DNA from: Conchocele bisecta
Lineage: Eukaryota > Mollusca > Bivalvia > Lucinida > Thyasiridae
Length of the DNA stretch: 64,000 bases
Assembly: GCA_029237695.1 (NCBI GenBank)
Contig: CM055278.1
Coordinates: 73,709,188-73,773,187, forward strand
Direction of reading: 5' to 3'
The notes under the pieces were generated by a model. That model searched no databases. It was not told the origin of the DNA and saw only the letters and a list, made by a program, of their open reading frames with translations. Position numbers and translations under genes: made by a program. Below, in pieces: positions 21,917-32,982 of the stretch (the first letter of the stretch is position 1; each line of letters begins with the position of its first letter).

Positions 21917-22337
21917 TTGATGCTTTTAGGCATATTTAATGTATTTATAGACCTCAGTCCGTTACTTCAACCTGTGACCTATTGGTGGACTAAAGACGAA
22001 AAGAAGAAATGGGAGATAATTGCCACTACATTTATTCAGATAAAAAATCCAGAGTGAACATTATAAGGTGGCGGTACTGCTGGACAAGACGGTGGGCCAT
22101 ACACCGCCTTACATGTAGTAGTGGAAAACACTCACTGAAATTCTGTATAAATCTCTTTGATTAGTCATAAGACAATGTTAGTATTAAAATATATACATAT
22201 GTTGCGACTTTCAGTGAGAAATAACAAAAATAAAGAATTTAATAAAATTCCTACCCGTAAAGGTGTATTCCGAAAGGAATGTCAATGTGTTAAGGGACAT
22301 GAGCAGCCTGAGGTGGGAAAATACCTCTTGTGCCCGC
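21917..22337. other. Intergenic; short shared segment
   Basis: 21945-21990 ('tatttatagacctcagtccg') is repeated inverted at about 46360-46405. The 61-aa ORF at 22157 has no features I can use. Nothing else was recognised. Confidence 0.4.
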
Positions 22338-22465
22338 TCTAGGCACATTTATTTATTTATTGGTGTTCTAACAGCCTGTCAACAACTAAGGCCACATTAG
22401 GCATGATTAATATGGCAGAATCCCATATATCCCGGATGTGGCGAAAATCCCAAAATCAGAACTGA
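22338..22465 (+). repeat. SINE-like 'gtttaac' repeat, truncated
   Basis: It starts 'ttattggtgttctaacagcc', contains 'gcgaaaatcccaaaatcaga' and stops where the Helentron-like 5' end begins. Confidence 0.65.
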
Positions 22466-23362
22466 ACTAGATTGGTCATTAAGCGAGGCTTACAGAATAC
22501 CCCCCGCGTGGGCCCAGGTACCCCTAAAATATGTAAAAATTTCCAAGTGTGTGGGCTTGTGACCTTGACTGTGGGATTAGCGTGAGTGGCATGAAGGTGA
22601 ATTTGTCACAGGGTGGTAGAGGTCCATTGGATCAATGAGTGTGTGAAATGTGAAGCAGATCCGAGCAAGGAAATAGAAGTTATAACCGATTTCTCTGATG
22701 TTAAGTTTTGTAAAGAGACTACCATATAACCTCGAATTAACGCCTCCGGAGGCGTTACATTTTACAAAAGGGGGGCGTTTATTTGCCAGTAAAAAAAAGA
22801 AAAAAAAAAAAAGATTACCAAGGACCACCAAATAACACAAATAAGGATTTAAGGATTATTTGTGTTTGAAATTGCCGGTCATTGGTTTTTTTTGTTTTTT
22901 TTTTGTTTTAATTTGGGGTGGGGGAGGGGGGGGGGGGTTTATTAGGAGGGGGGCATTAATTCGAGGTTATACGGTATGTATGTGACGTTGACCTCGAGAT
23001 CAGCAGGGATTTGTCACAGCATATGAAATATTAAGAATTTTCAATGAAAGAAATAGAAATTATAACATATTTCTCTGATGTTTGTAAAGAGACTAAGTAT
23101 TTGACCTTGACATTGGGATCAGCGGGGGTTGGACGGTCATGGATTTGGCACAGCATGGTATTAGAGTCTTACAGAAATGCATGTGTGAAATATTAAGAAT
23201 TTTAGATGAAGGAAATAGAAGTTAGAACAATATTTCTCTGATGTTAAGTTTTGTAAAGAGACTAAGTATTTGACCTTGACCTTGGGATCAGCGGGGGTTG
23301 AACGGTCGTGGATTTGGCACAGCATGGTAGTAGAGCCTTACAGGAATGCATGTGTGAAATAT
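22466..23362 (+). mobile_element. Helentron-like element (delta type) with tandem units, 3' end lost
   Basis: The 5' end 'aactagattggtcattaagc' with a gtaagc/gcttac-type palindrome and ataccccccgcg matches the 5' end of the complete copy at 40035-41548 (minus). Units share 'tttgaccttgaccttgggat', 'gatttggcacagcatggtag' and 'gaatgcatgtgtgaaatat'. The right side passes abruptly at 23362 into 'atgctgcagaaaacaataaa', which matches 16100-16140. Confidence 0.75.
22732..22974. mobile_element. Mariner-like MITE nested in the delta array
   Basis: TA duplications are at 22730-22731 and 22975-22976. The ends are ccatataacctcgaattaa and the complement of ccgtataacctcgaattaat. The host unit is uninterrupted nearby as 'gtaaagagactaagtatttg' (23088). 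The interior is G-rich and A-rich simple sequence only. Confidence 0.82.
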
Positions 23363-24385
23363 CATGCTGCAGAAAACAATAAACAGACCACAAATATACA
23401 GGGTTCAACACTAACTTGTTTCACCAGGTACTTCAAAAAGTTGGCAGTCCTCCGAGAAAGTTGCTGGTCCTATGAACGTTATATGCATGTACATAAAGGA
23501 AATCAGTTACACAGGTGTATGTACCCCAAACGAGGGCTTTCATAAGTACTGTACATTTCCAAGTCATTTAGTCATAGTTTTGTGAATCATTAATCAAATA
23601 ATTCAAGTTTGATTTGATATCCTATAGTAAGTCGAAGGGCATAAATTTGAAACATCATTCATTTCTTTCATGCCTCCGACATATCAGAAGCAGACTGTCC
23701 GCCATAGTCTCATCTCAACACATAAGAATCATCTCTAAACATTAACAAGTTTGTATTTTACAAGTACATGTATATAAAACTATTCAACGGCATACAAGGT
23801 CATCGAGCCAGTGCCGTTGTTAAATCTAAGCATTTACATTTCATCGTTGTTTTGAAAACGGGCGCTAGAATAATCGTCCATTACACCATAGACCATCTAG
23901 ACTACATTATGTACATTGTATTGAACATCCATGTCAGTCAAAGAATTTAGGATGTGGAAATCACAAGCCAGTCGGGCCAGTGACTTCAATTTTCACTGCC
24001 ACAAACCAATTTTCACTGGACCAAACTTTTAAAATGTTATATAACCGAAATAGATATAACACAATATTTACCGGTCTTTTTGACTGAAATGGAACATCCC
24101 TACCTTTTTTTAATGAAAGATAATATATCTATCCTGCGTTCGTGCCACCTGCGGGTAAAAGTGCACGTCGGATGTTTCAGTGGAGTTAGTCTGATAAGTA
24201 AAACGAGATTGGTGGCTAAGAGGTTATAAACCGTCCCTACCTGGAATAAAAACATCCATACTATCAGCAAACAGACGGTTGTGTTTAAATATAAACTAGT
24301 AAATAACAAGAAACGAGGCAAAGCCACGAAGGCCAGGTTTTTTCCAAGCATAGACACGTGGATAACATAATTATACCCACTTTTT
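23363..24385. other. Intergenic, no gene or clear repeat recognised
   Basis: Only a 40-bp match to 16100-16140 at the left edge is seen. The ORFs here (60-91 aa) have no recognisable domains and no splice context that convinces me. Confidence 0.4.
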
Positions 24386-24386
24386 G

Positions 24387-25500
24387 TAGACTAGATGGCC
24401 GTGGCCTACATTTCGCGCCTTGGGGCGAGGCATGGACACTAAAAAAAGATATATAGTAGATGGAAAAACTTTAACCAAAAAACTTTAACCGGACACACGG
24501 ACGTACGCCAAAATGCCGACTATATCACACTTTCCGCAAGCGGGCACGACAATGATGATAAACACCCATGTACCGGACACACGGACGTACGGACGGACGG
24601 ACATATGCCAAAATGCCGACGATATCGCGCTTTCCGCAAGCGGGTGCGACAATGATGATAAACACCCATGTGAAGTATCAAGGTAATGGGTGAAGCAGTT
24701 GCAGAGATATAGTACACGAAAAAACTTTAACAAAAAAATTCAAAGTAATTTGACCTTGACATTGGGCACAGGGGCCGCACGTTTGGGGGGTAGAATGAAA
24801 ATATGGATGATGATAAACACTCATGTAAAGTTTCAAGGTAATGGATAACGAAAAACTTTAACCAAAAAACTTTAACCAGACGTACGTTAAAAAGTTAATG
24901 TTGAAAATGTCAATTAAGTAGAAATAATAGGTCAAGGTAAAAAAAATGGTCACATGTTGGATAGTTGTATGTGGTGGGCACTCTATGGTTATGAAGCTGT
25001 AAAAGTTTGGTGGTCCTAGGTGGTACAGTACCAAAGAAATGGACTTAAACACGAAAACTTAACATTGTAAACGCGAAAAGTTAACATTGAAAATGGCTAA
25101 GTCGACTGCGCGGAAAAAATGGGTGAAGTTAAAAAAAAAAGTAACATGTTGGACAGTGATATGTGGTGGGTACCCCTTGATTATGAAGCTGTGACAGTTT
25201 GGTGGTCCTAGGTGGTACAGTACCAAAGAAATGGACTTGAAACACGAAAACTTAACATTGTAAACGCAAAAACTTAACATTGAAAATGGCTAAGTCGACT
25301 ACGCGGAAAAAATGGGTCAAGTTAAAAAAAAAGTAACATGTTGGATAGTGATATGTGGTGGGCACCCCTTGATTATGAAGCTGTGAAAGTTTGGTGGTCC
25401 TATGTGGTACAGTAACAAAGAAATGGGACTCAAACACAAACTTAACATTGATTGTGGACGCCGCCCGCCCGCCTGGCTTTCGCCAATCAATAGCCTGGAT
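24387..25500 (+). mobile_element. Helentron-like composite with ~190-bp tandem units
   Basis: 24387 onward reads actagatggccgtggcctac with 'ttcgcgccttggggcg', a 5'-end layout. Two ~115-bp units end 'gatatcgcgctttccgcaag' (24505, 24615). Three units of about 185-200 bp follow (24880-25445) sharing 'agctgtgacagtttggtggt', 'ggtacagtaccaaagaaatg' and 'acttaacattg'. It closes with a GC-rich 'gacgccgcccgcccgcctgg' segment. Confidence 0.65.
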
Positions 25501-25749
25501 TTTTTTCTCCAAAAAAAAAAATGGCTAAAAATGCTAATTGAGTGGGTCACCAGGTGTGGTGGGAAGGCAATGTTACAAAGAATTAAGAGATTTTCTGCAA
25601 TAGGAATATAAATGGTGGGACGTGAACAAATTATACAAAAAGTAATCTTCTTTTCAAAATATAGTCGGGCTTGCTATCTGGCGTTTTTTACTGGCCCAGT
25701 GTTCATTCCAGGAATTTTTAAAGTGGGGCCTGTGTGCCAACCTCATATA

Positions 25750-26222
25750 ACAAGAGCTGTAGGAGAACAGCATAGCTCGACTACGAGGGTTGTCGATGTA
25801 CACATAGCTTGACAAACAAGGTGGCCGTGGCCTGCATAAAAACCTTAACCAAGGGAAATTAAGTAAGTAATTCAAGGTTAAATGCCCCCGCTGGCAGCCA
25901 AAGAAAACGAGGCATATTTGATTATAAGCCATTTACCCGAGCGTTAAGGTTTTGAACGCACCTTGACCCTGGACTTAGTGGGGGCGGGACGAATGTGGAT
26001 TTGTCACAGGGCGGTAGAGGACCATTGTAGCAATGCGTGTGTGAAATGTGAAGCAGATCCGAGCAAGGAAACACAAATTATAAGCCATTTAACTGAATGT
26101 TAAGGTTTCAAACGCACCAAGTCTGTGACCTTGACCCTGTGCTTAGCGGGGGCAGGACGAATGTGGATTTGTCACAGGGCGGTAGAGGACCATTGGAGCA
26201 ATGCGTGTGTGAAACTTAGTGT
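25750..26222 (+). mobile_element. Helentron-like element with two ~165-bp units
   Basis: The 5' end is acaagagctgtaggagaaca, a ctgt/acag mini-hairpin. After 'ccccgctggcagccaaagaa' come two units with 'ttacccgagcgttaaggttt', 'gaccttgaccctggacttag'-type text and 'gatttgtcacagggcggtag'. The 3' hairpin is absent. 25501-25749 holds nothing else recognised. Confidence 0.65.
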
Positions 26223-26223
26223 T

Positions 26224-26545
26224 GGATTGAGAAACGCGTACGTAGATTTGTCCCAAAGTGGCAAGTAAACAATTAAAGTGGAAAAGGTGAAGGTCGAAGT
26301 AATGGGTGGTGGCGTGTGTAAGGCATGTTCATATGTATAATGTGTATAAATATTTAAGCGATTGGCAAAAGTATTGAGAAGTTATTGTAGGATTGAGAAA
26401 CGTGCACGTAGATTTGTCCCAAAGTGCTAAGTAAACATTTAAAGTAGAAAAGGTGAAGGCCAAAGGTCAAGGTCGAAGTACTGGGTGGTGGAGTGTGTAA
26501 GGCATGTTCATATGTATCACGTGTATAAATATTGACATAATATGT
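26224..26545. repeat. Two ~170-bp direct repeats
   Basis: The units share 'gattgagaaacgygyacgta', 'gatttgtcccaaagtg', 'aaaggtgaagg' and 'ggcatgttcatatgtat'. They look like the central array of another Helentron-like family, without ends. Confidence 0.7.
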
Positions 26546-27008
26546 GAAACCATTTAGTATTTTCGTAGTTCTAAATGTGAAATATTCTGGCATAAAAATG
26601 ATGTATATTAGAGCAAAATGTATCGACTTACCCCCAAACATATCGGGTCACGTGACTAGTGATACGTCACGCCGACTTCCAGAATGTAATTATTTTGTCC
26701 AACTACTGGTTCTGTTGACTACTGGTTATTCAACAACGCAATTTACTTTTATTGTTAGAAGATTTAGTGTTCCAGAAACCGCTTTCTTATTACTTCTGGA
26801 ATATTAAGAAACGTTCAGTTGGTGATGCTTAAATTTCTCTTATTCAAGGTGTCGGATCAATGAATAATGTTTCATTAAATGGCAAAATTTAATGTCCATA
26901 GCTTTTGCCTCTCAACCCAACAATGGTGCATATCAGCTGAATTCATTTTCACTATGCGCATACCAGGGCACACGATCTATTGGCGATGTTGACGTTTACA
27001 GTTAGTAT
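26546..27008. other. Intergenic, nothing recognised
   Basis: An 87-codon ORF starts at 26544 but has no domain I know and no supporting splice or promoter context. Confidence 0.4.
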
Positions 27009-28817
27009 CAGAGGTCCAGATAAGGTGCGTATTTGCGTAAATACGCAATTAAAAAATGCAAAAACCCAATTAAAATCAGAGACAATGCGTACCAAAAAGC
27101 AATTAAAATGTCCGGTACGCAATACTTTTTTATCCTGTGGCGTACTCCTCAAATGTATTTTCAGTCTGTCGCGTACTGCTAGATTTGTTCATGTATACAA
27201 TCCTACAAAAGCATCGCCGATGATCTGTGCGGTCGGCCATTCAATGTTTACAAAGTCTGGTCCCGGCTCTAGCTGCGGACAATGTCTCGCTGTATTTCAC
27301 CGATAACGGCTGGAAACCAGTCTTCGGGTGTATTCGATTTGAACTCCAGAATTAAGCGCGAGCGATTCCGACTCTCAGCGGGAAAATAATGGGTCCAACT
27401 CGATACGAAACTCTAGTAACACACCACACGGCATTTGTTTCGAGTACCCGGTTCAAGTTAATGATCCCAAATCGGATAAGACGGGGTCTATCAATTATGG
27501 CGAAAGTTAACACAAACTTCAGAGCTGAAGGGAGCCGGAATTGAATTCTCCTTTACCTCTGAATTTGTTGTCACAATCCACGTAATTTACGGAAAATATT
27601 ACTTATAATAATTGTGGAAAACAACGGCGATGCGACGCTATTGTGAACCCGAGATCCAGGCTCATTACTAGCCTATTTTCTTAAATTCAAATCGATATGA
27701 AACTGCTGGTTTCGACGACCCTGAGTCTACTCAATGAGATGCAACGAAAAACGTCTGTAGACATTCGTAAATGACTATCCGCACGGATATAACAAATGGT
27801 ACAGTGGAATTGGTCCTGGGGGTGGGGTGGGGGGGGTGGGGGGGCACAGCAGACAGTTTATTATTTTGAATGTGTCGGGTTTATATTTTACATGTGGGAC
27901 GAGTATCAGAAGTAATAAATGAAAATATGGTTAAAATAGGACGAGTTGAACGGCGCCCGAATTCACCAATTAATATAATCGTAGTAACAATAGACACTAT
28001 AAATAACACAATCGGATCATGTTAGCTTTATTCGTAGAAAATTGGTGACACATGGCGCAACAAAATGGCGGCCACAACAAACACACTTGGAAGAAACAAA
28101 TTGCAAAAGTCCACCACCAATGTTAACCTTATTTCAATTTATTTTACGACCGATGCAAAGGTGCAATCTAAATTCATTGCAAAAGGCATCATACAGTCTT
28201 TTTGTTTAGCTCCGTGTGTGGAGAAATTGACATTGTTGATGAATTGCTGTCAAACGTGGTCAGCCAAAAAAAATGGATCGCGTGTTGCAAAGATCAATCT
28301 GCCAATCAAAGCATTCTTGATCAGCGTATGAACTGTTTGTCATTCAGATAATGAAACATCTCGCATGAATGTTTGAATACATGATACTGCTTGTTACATA
28401 ACTTATGACTATAAGTGCTAGCAGATCCGGAACTACACTGGTCACAAATGCCATAAGCCCAATTACTCTAGTAACAGTTACTTATATGTACTTGGAATCA
28501 TTGAAAACTTGAACTAATTTATTGGTGTTCTTTACATGTTATAGTAAAAGTAAGTGAAGCAGTGTTACCATACACATGTAAGTATAACACTGCTTCAATT
28601 AATTATATGAACAACAAAACAGTACCATTACTACATAAATTAGTACGATTTGTTTCCGAATCGGTTTTTGTAATCAAAATATGGAAATACCCAATTGAAA
28701 AAAATTGATGGGGTAACGTTTTTAAAATACAACCCAATTGAAAATTGAGAATACCCAATTGATTTCAAAAGTATGGAGTAACAGTACCCAATGTCAAATT
28801 CCTTATCTGTAGCCCTG
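27009..28817. mobile_element. Long family G element (1.8 kb) with 6-bp target duplication
   Basis: The left end is cagaggtccagataaggtgc and the right end 'ccttatctgtagccctg'. TAGTAT lies directly outside both ends (27003-27008, 28818-28823). It is longer than the other G copies and could be a less deleted relative. It holds an 88-codon ORF at 28065 beginning MAATTNTLGRNK, with no similarity I recognise, a G-run near 27820, and a hairpin at 28557-28597 (gaagcagtgtta / taacactgcttc). Confidence 0.65.
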
Positions 28818-28904
28818 TAGTATAATCACATGCTCATGCAGTATTTGCCCCCCCCCTCAAGCCAATACAAACGCTTGTTAATACATCAATTCTGAACAAA
28901 ATCA

Positions 28905-28992
28905 ACCAATCAAAGCAGAAGTTGCTGGACACATTTGATTCACTGTCAGTGAATCAAATGTGTCCAACAACTTCTGCTTTGATTGGCTGATT
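28905..28992. repeat. Perfect-arm palindrome
   Basis: 'ccaatcaaagcagaagttgc' pairs with its complement about 50 bp on; the centre is 'gattcactgtcagtgaatc'. Ends beyond the arms are not assignable. 28993-29460 otherwise holds a 29280-29330 fragment matching 16200-16245 and a family G right end at 29446-29463. Confidence 0.8.
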
Positions 28993-29464
28993 CTGTGTGT
29001 GATCGGCCAGCTCAGACAAATTACGAGATCAGCCCAATGAGAATTCACATTTTTTCCAGATGGACCATATAATCAAGTCTGACCTGGAAATAACTTTTTA
29101 AATCATGAAATTTATGCTAATTGCTATGAAATGGTAAGCGAAGAGTGCTGTCGTTTAAATTAATAGAATTTGCGTTTTGCCATTCTGGAAAAATCTATTA
29201 GTCCAACGGACTAGCCAGTTTTCGAAATGAGGTAGTCCTCCAGCAAATCAAGTGGGCAGGCAGGGGTGCAAGATGACAATTCTAATAATGAAATGCCAAG
29301 ACATGTTTTCATTTCAAAGCTAACTATTCAATAATTGCTGTCTGTTGATGTGTAAACAGTAGTGTGATTTTATTTTACCCAATTAAAATTTTGAAATACC
29401 CAATTGCTTCAGAAATGATGGAGTGACAATACTCAATTACAAATTCCTTATCTGGAGCCCTGCA

Positions 29465-29829
29465 TAAACTATAAATGTCGCCCGTCTGCACACAAATGCC
29501 CCCGCTGGCAGCCAAAGAAAATGAGGCACATCTGAAAACACAGGGTCAGAGAAGCATGGATTTGTCACCGATGAAAGCAGACCACCAGAGCTGGGTGTGT
29601 GAAATATCAAGCAGATCCATGCAAGGAACAGGACATTATAAGACACTTACCCACGTATCAAACGCACCAAGTATGTGACCTTTACCCTGGACTTTGGATC
29701 GTGGAGTTGTCACAGTGCTGTAGAGACATTATACCAATGTGTGTGTGAAATATCAAGCAGATCCTGGCATTTTGCGAACAAAACAGGAATAAAAGGATAA
29801 TCCAGGTCAAAGTATTTAGTAGGTATATT
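29465..29829 (+). mobile_element. Helentron-like element (epsilon type), 3' end lost
   Basis: The 5' end is 'aactataaatgtcgcccgtc' with aatgcccccgctggcagcc. Units with 'gtatgtgacctttaccctgg' follow. The array stops where the minus-strand gamma element begins. Confidence 0.6.
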
Positions 29830-30106
29830 TATACCCACTTTTTTGGGAAAAAATGGGTATATTGTTTTCGTCACGAGTGTCCGTCCGTCCGTCACGTTTC
29901 TTGTAACTCGAAAAACTTTTTCACCTTCATACCTACGCGCCTGATATTTGGTATGTAGCTTCGTTATCATGTGCAGATGCGCAAAGTGAATTCGGATTTT
30001 TTATCCGACCCTCCATCATGGATTACCTCCCCCTTTCGGACTTAGCATTTGGGGAAAGTGGGTATATTGCGATGGCGCGCCATCAACTTTTTCTAGTTAT
30101 GTTTAT
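29830..30106 (-). mobile_element. Short Helentron-like element (gamma type), both ends
   Basis: On the minus strand the 5' end is aactagaaaaagttgatggc with the palindrome gatggcgcgccatc, then caatatacccacttt. The 3' end is caatataccca followed by a hairpin (cccattttttccc / gggaaaaaagtggg region). The caatataccca box occurs at both ends. Confidence 0.75.
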
Positions 30107-30115
30107 TATTGGTCT

Positions 30116-30300
30116 GTGCAAGTTTTTTTAACAGAACTGCGAAGTTTTAAAATGCTCACTCGTCACTAAATCATGCCAGGACAGAATGGCAGTTATTGTG
30201 ACCATATTTTATAATGGACGGGTTTCCGCTATACATATAATATAAATAGTAAAAGTCATCCGTATAGCTGAGATAATCTAAGCTACATTTACCATAGGCA
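30116..30300. repeat. Fragment related to the MITE at 32736-32975
   Basis: It shares 'ctcactcgtc', 'gccaggacag' and 'atccgtatagctgaga' with 32870-32970 and 34245-34285. Confidence 0.5.
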
Positions 30301-30349
30301 CTTTATGGGATGAACGAAAACCCGATGTGATGATTGCTATCTAGTTGGA

Positions 30350-31617
30350 CTTGTCGAGCCCGCTTGCTGAAAGCGAGACATAGTGATCACAATGACGTCC
30401 GGGTGTCCGTGCGTCAGTCCAGCCGAAATCTGCGTTAAAAGTTTTTAAATACCTTATATCTCTGCGGTCCAAGTCACATTGACTTGAAACTTTGTATGCT
30501 TATTGGTCATCATCCATATATTCATTCTGTGTCCAGGGCTTAAAAATTCACTCGCCCCGCTTGCCATGGCGAGTCAATTTTCGTGTTGGCGAGAGGATTT
30601 TCTTGTCACTGGCCCGATTTGGCGAGTGACAAATCGGGAAAGGCCATTCTGTATTTTCCGAAAATTTACGTAACTGACAAAATTCGCATCTTAAGTTCCA
30701 TTCTTTTATTGGTTTTCCTAACGCTTTCCGCGACCTCAAAACCGGAAATGATGTTTTTAATGTTTACATTAGAAACCGGGATATTGATCAATTACAGCAT
30801 CCCTGTACTAGACAATTGGACGTCCAGATATTTGCTATGCGCTCAGCGGATAGTTTTCACTCACTACTAAAACAGACCACGGTCTCGTTCTGCTGACAGT
30901 GTGCCTCATGTGTTTTAGTAAGGGCATTATCACCAGATGCAATTTGTCCAGCTCCTGTAGTCTGATAATAATCTATTAATCTATATTGCATGTTGGAAGC
31001 ATGATGAGTGTTTCATTGATGGAATAGTGAACAGTGCAGATCCTGATCAAACTGTGCGGATGCACAGGCTGATCTGGATCTACACTGGTCACAGAACCCA
31101 TAAGCCCTATTTCTCCAGTCACAGCCACAAATAACACTTGTTCTCATTATATTTCTTATTGCATAAAATAATTTCAGAAAACATATAAACATGTTATGTA
31201 CTATTCTATTGGATGGTTCTAAACAAGTTAATTGCCTAACCTTTTTCGAAAAGGTATTACTACTTCTTGCATTTTCCTAAAATGTTGGGCAAGTAGCTTT
31301 TTGGTCTGGGCGAGCCGGGCAAGTACAAAAAGTGAATATTTTTAAGCCCTGGTGTCCCACTCATGCGGCCCATGTGCCCCTAGGTCAAGGTCAAATGACT
31401 TAGAAGTTTGCGTTAAAGTTTCTGTCAAAATTTGCGTTAAAGTTTCACATACCTACTATCTCTGTAACCGTAAGTCAGATTTTCTTGAAACTTTGTATCA
31501 CAGGGCGGTAGAGGACTATTAAAGCAATGCGTGTGTGAAATATCAAGCAGATTCAATCAAGGAAACAGACATTACAAGACATTTACCCAAGCGTTAAGAT
31601 TTCAAACGCACCCAGTA
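30350..31617 (-). mobile_element. Helentron-like element (minus) split by a TIR insertion
   Basis: 30350-30533 begins 'acttgtcgagcccgcttgct' with a gctt/aagc hairpin, then microsatellite-like 'gtccgggtgtccgtgcgtca' and unit text 'ttgacttgaaactttgtatg'. It resumes at 31352 with 'cccctaggtcaaggtcaaat' and runs into repeat text to about 31617. Confidence 0.6.
30534..31351. mobile_element. 818-bp TIR insertion, hAT-like ends
   Basis: The ends are cagggcttaaaaattcact and the complement of cagggcttaaaaatattcac. GTGTC occurs directly outside both ends (30529-30533, 31352-31356). CAGGG ends are common in hAT elements, although those usually duplicate 8 bp. It contains a family L MITE (about 30944-31126). 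The 95-codon ORF at 30583 spans the left TIR and is not convincing. Confidence 0.7.
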
Positions 31618-31618
31618 C

Positions 31619-31870
31619 AATGGTGTCGGCTAATTCTGCGCACCTAAGGCTTTCCAAACAAATTTATATGGCATTACCATCTCCATATTCGGTCAAACTT
31701 TCCTGAATAATTTATTTTATTATATTCAACGCAGTTCAAAAACGTTTGTGCAGGTAAAATGTCATAACGTTCTGACGACAGTAAGTGACGTAAATTGTGT
31801 GATGTATGACATCACATGCGTGTTTGCAACGTCACATTTGTTTCGGCTAATGCTGCGCATCTGGTAGTGT
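31619..31870 (+). promoter_or_regulatory. Putative promoter region of the small gene
   Basis: It lies directly before the ATG at 31878. A direct repeat, 'cggctaattctgcgcacct' (about 31628) and 'cggctaatgctgcgcatctg' (about 31848), brackets ~220 bp; the second has an NRF1-like core (ctgcgcat). A CRE-like tgacatca is at about 31808. Part of this region is duplicated inverted at 1-90. Confidence 0.45.
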
Positions 31871-31877
31871 AAACAAA

Positions 31878-31943
31878 ATGGCGAGCAGCATAGCAAAATT
31901 GGTATTAAACTTCAAGCAGAACTATCCAGTGACATCATGGCAG
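31878..31943 (+). CDS. Candidate first coding exon of a small gene
   Basis: The ATG lies in a good context (acaaaATGgc) and opens 22 codons, MASSIAKLVLNFKQNYPVTS then WQ, ending at CAG|gttagt, a sound 5' splice site in phase 0. This is too short for a usual ORF threshold. The N-terminus is short, with hydrophobic and basic residues and no acidic ones, as in small mitochondrial proteins, but I cannot name the family. The best downstream partner I find is 34652-34780, which stays open in frame and would give a 64-residue product. Promoter-like features precede the exon. The intron would be about 2.7 kb and would contain the inverted-repeat elements at 32.7-34.2 kb. Confidence 0.5.
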
Positions 31944-32735
31944 GTTAGTTTCTTCGTTTAACAGTTAATTTAGTAAATAAGACAGCCATTCCATCAGCTG
32001 GGTCTGAGGATTTTACACATTTTAACTATATTCAGAATAACTTTTTACCAAACTATCAGAATGTGATAATATTTTGCCACAGTGTAGCAATTAATCAGCC
32101 AAAATCCATATACCGGTAGTTTATTATGACGTACGTATGGCTAAATCAGTGCAGATCAACTCTGCTAGAATTGGGGGAGGTTCCAAACACCTCCAGGGGT
32201 TACTTTAAATCTCCTATTCAGTGCAGATCAACTCTGCTAGAATGGGGCAGCTTCAAATACACTGCCAGTCATGTGGGATTTAATTAGCTAAATCCACCTG
32301 CTACTTAGTTAAATTCTCCAACCCAGAAAGTATTCTTTTCTATTATTTCCTGCTAATAAATACTCTTGTGAAACAGTACAAATGATAAAATATTGAAATA
32401 TAATTGATTTGCTTTTCCCTTTTAAATACTCTGGCGTAAATAAATCAAGCCGGATTGCCCCATACCTGGGACAATCCTGACTGATAGTTGCAATTACGTC
32501 CGAGAGTCACCTATAATTTTCTCAGTCCCATTCAGTCACAGTACAGTCCCCCAGTACCATTCCAGCCAACCTTCACAACATCCCCAGTCCCGACAATACA
32601 TCCCGAAATCAGAACCTGGGAACTATCACGGGCCTAGGATAGGGATAAATAGCAGATACCAAGTAAAACAACAACACAAAGTACATTCCCGACAGGGAGC
32701 CACACCCCATCCCTACCACACATCTGTCTTTTATA
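31944..32735 (+). other. Probable intron; short direct repeat
   Basis: 32149-32175 and 32220-32243 share 'gtgcagatcaactctgctag', separated by about 50 bp. There are no other strong repeats, which is unusual for this window. Confidence 0.4.
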
Positions 32736-32975
32736 TTTTCTGTATCCGCGGAAGTGGAGACCCTTATAGTGTAAAATTTAGTCGCAATAACAGCCCAATT
32801 TGTCCAAACTATGTGTACTTATAGGTGTATTATTGGTCAATGAATGTTTTTAACATGACAATGCAGTGTTAAACTTCTCACTCGTCGGACTGTGTAGCAA
32901 AACGCCAGGACAAGTTGGGCTGTTATTGACTAAATTGTACACTACAAGGGTCTCAGCTCTCACGGATACAGAAAA
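32736..32975. mobile_element. TIR MITE, family N
   Basis: The left arm 'ttttctgtatccgcgg' with 'gagacccttatagtgt' and 'aataacagcccaatttgtcc' is repeated inverted at the right end with few mismatches (about 70-bp TIRs). Partial relatives are near 30.12-30.30 and 34.21-34.29 kb. Confidence 0.75.
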
Positions 32976-32982
32976 GATTTAC

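Noticed and set aside
28065..28331. 88-aa ORF starting MAATTNTLGRNK as a gene
   Set aside because: The ATGGCGGCC start context is attractive, but the ORF lies inside a 1.8-kb transposon, has no recognised similarity and no splice partner.
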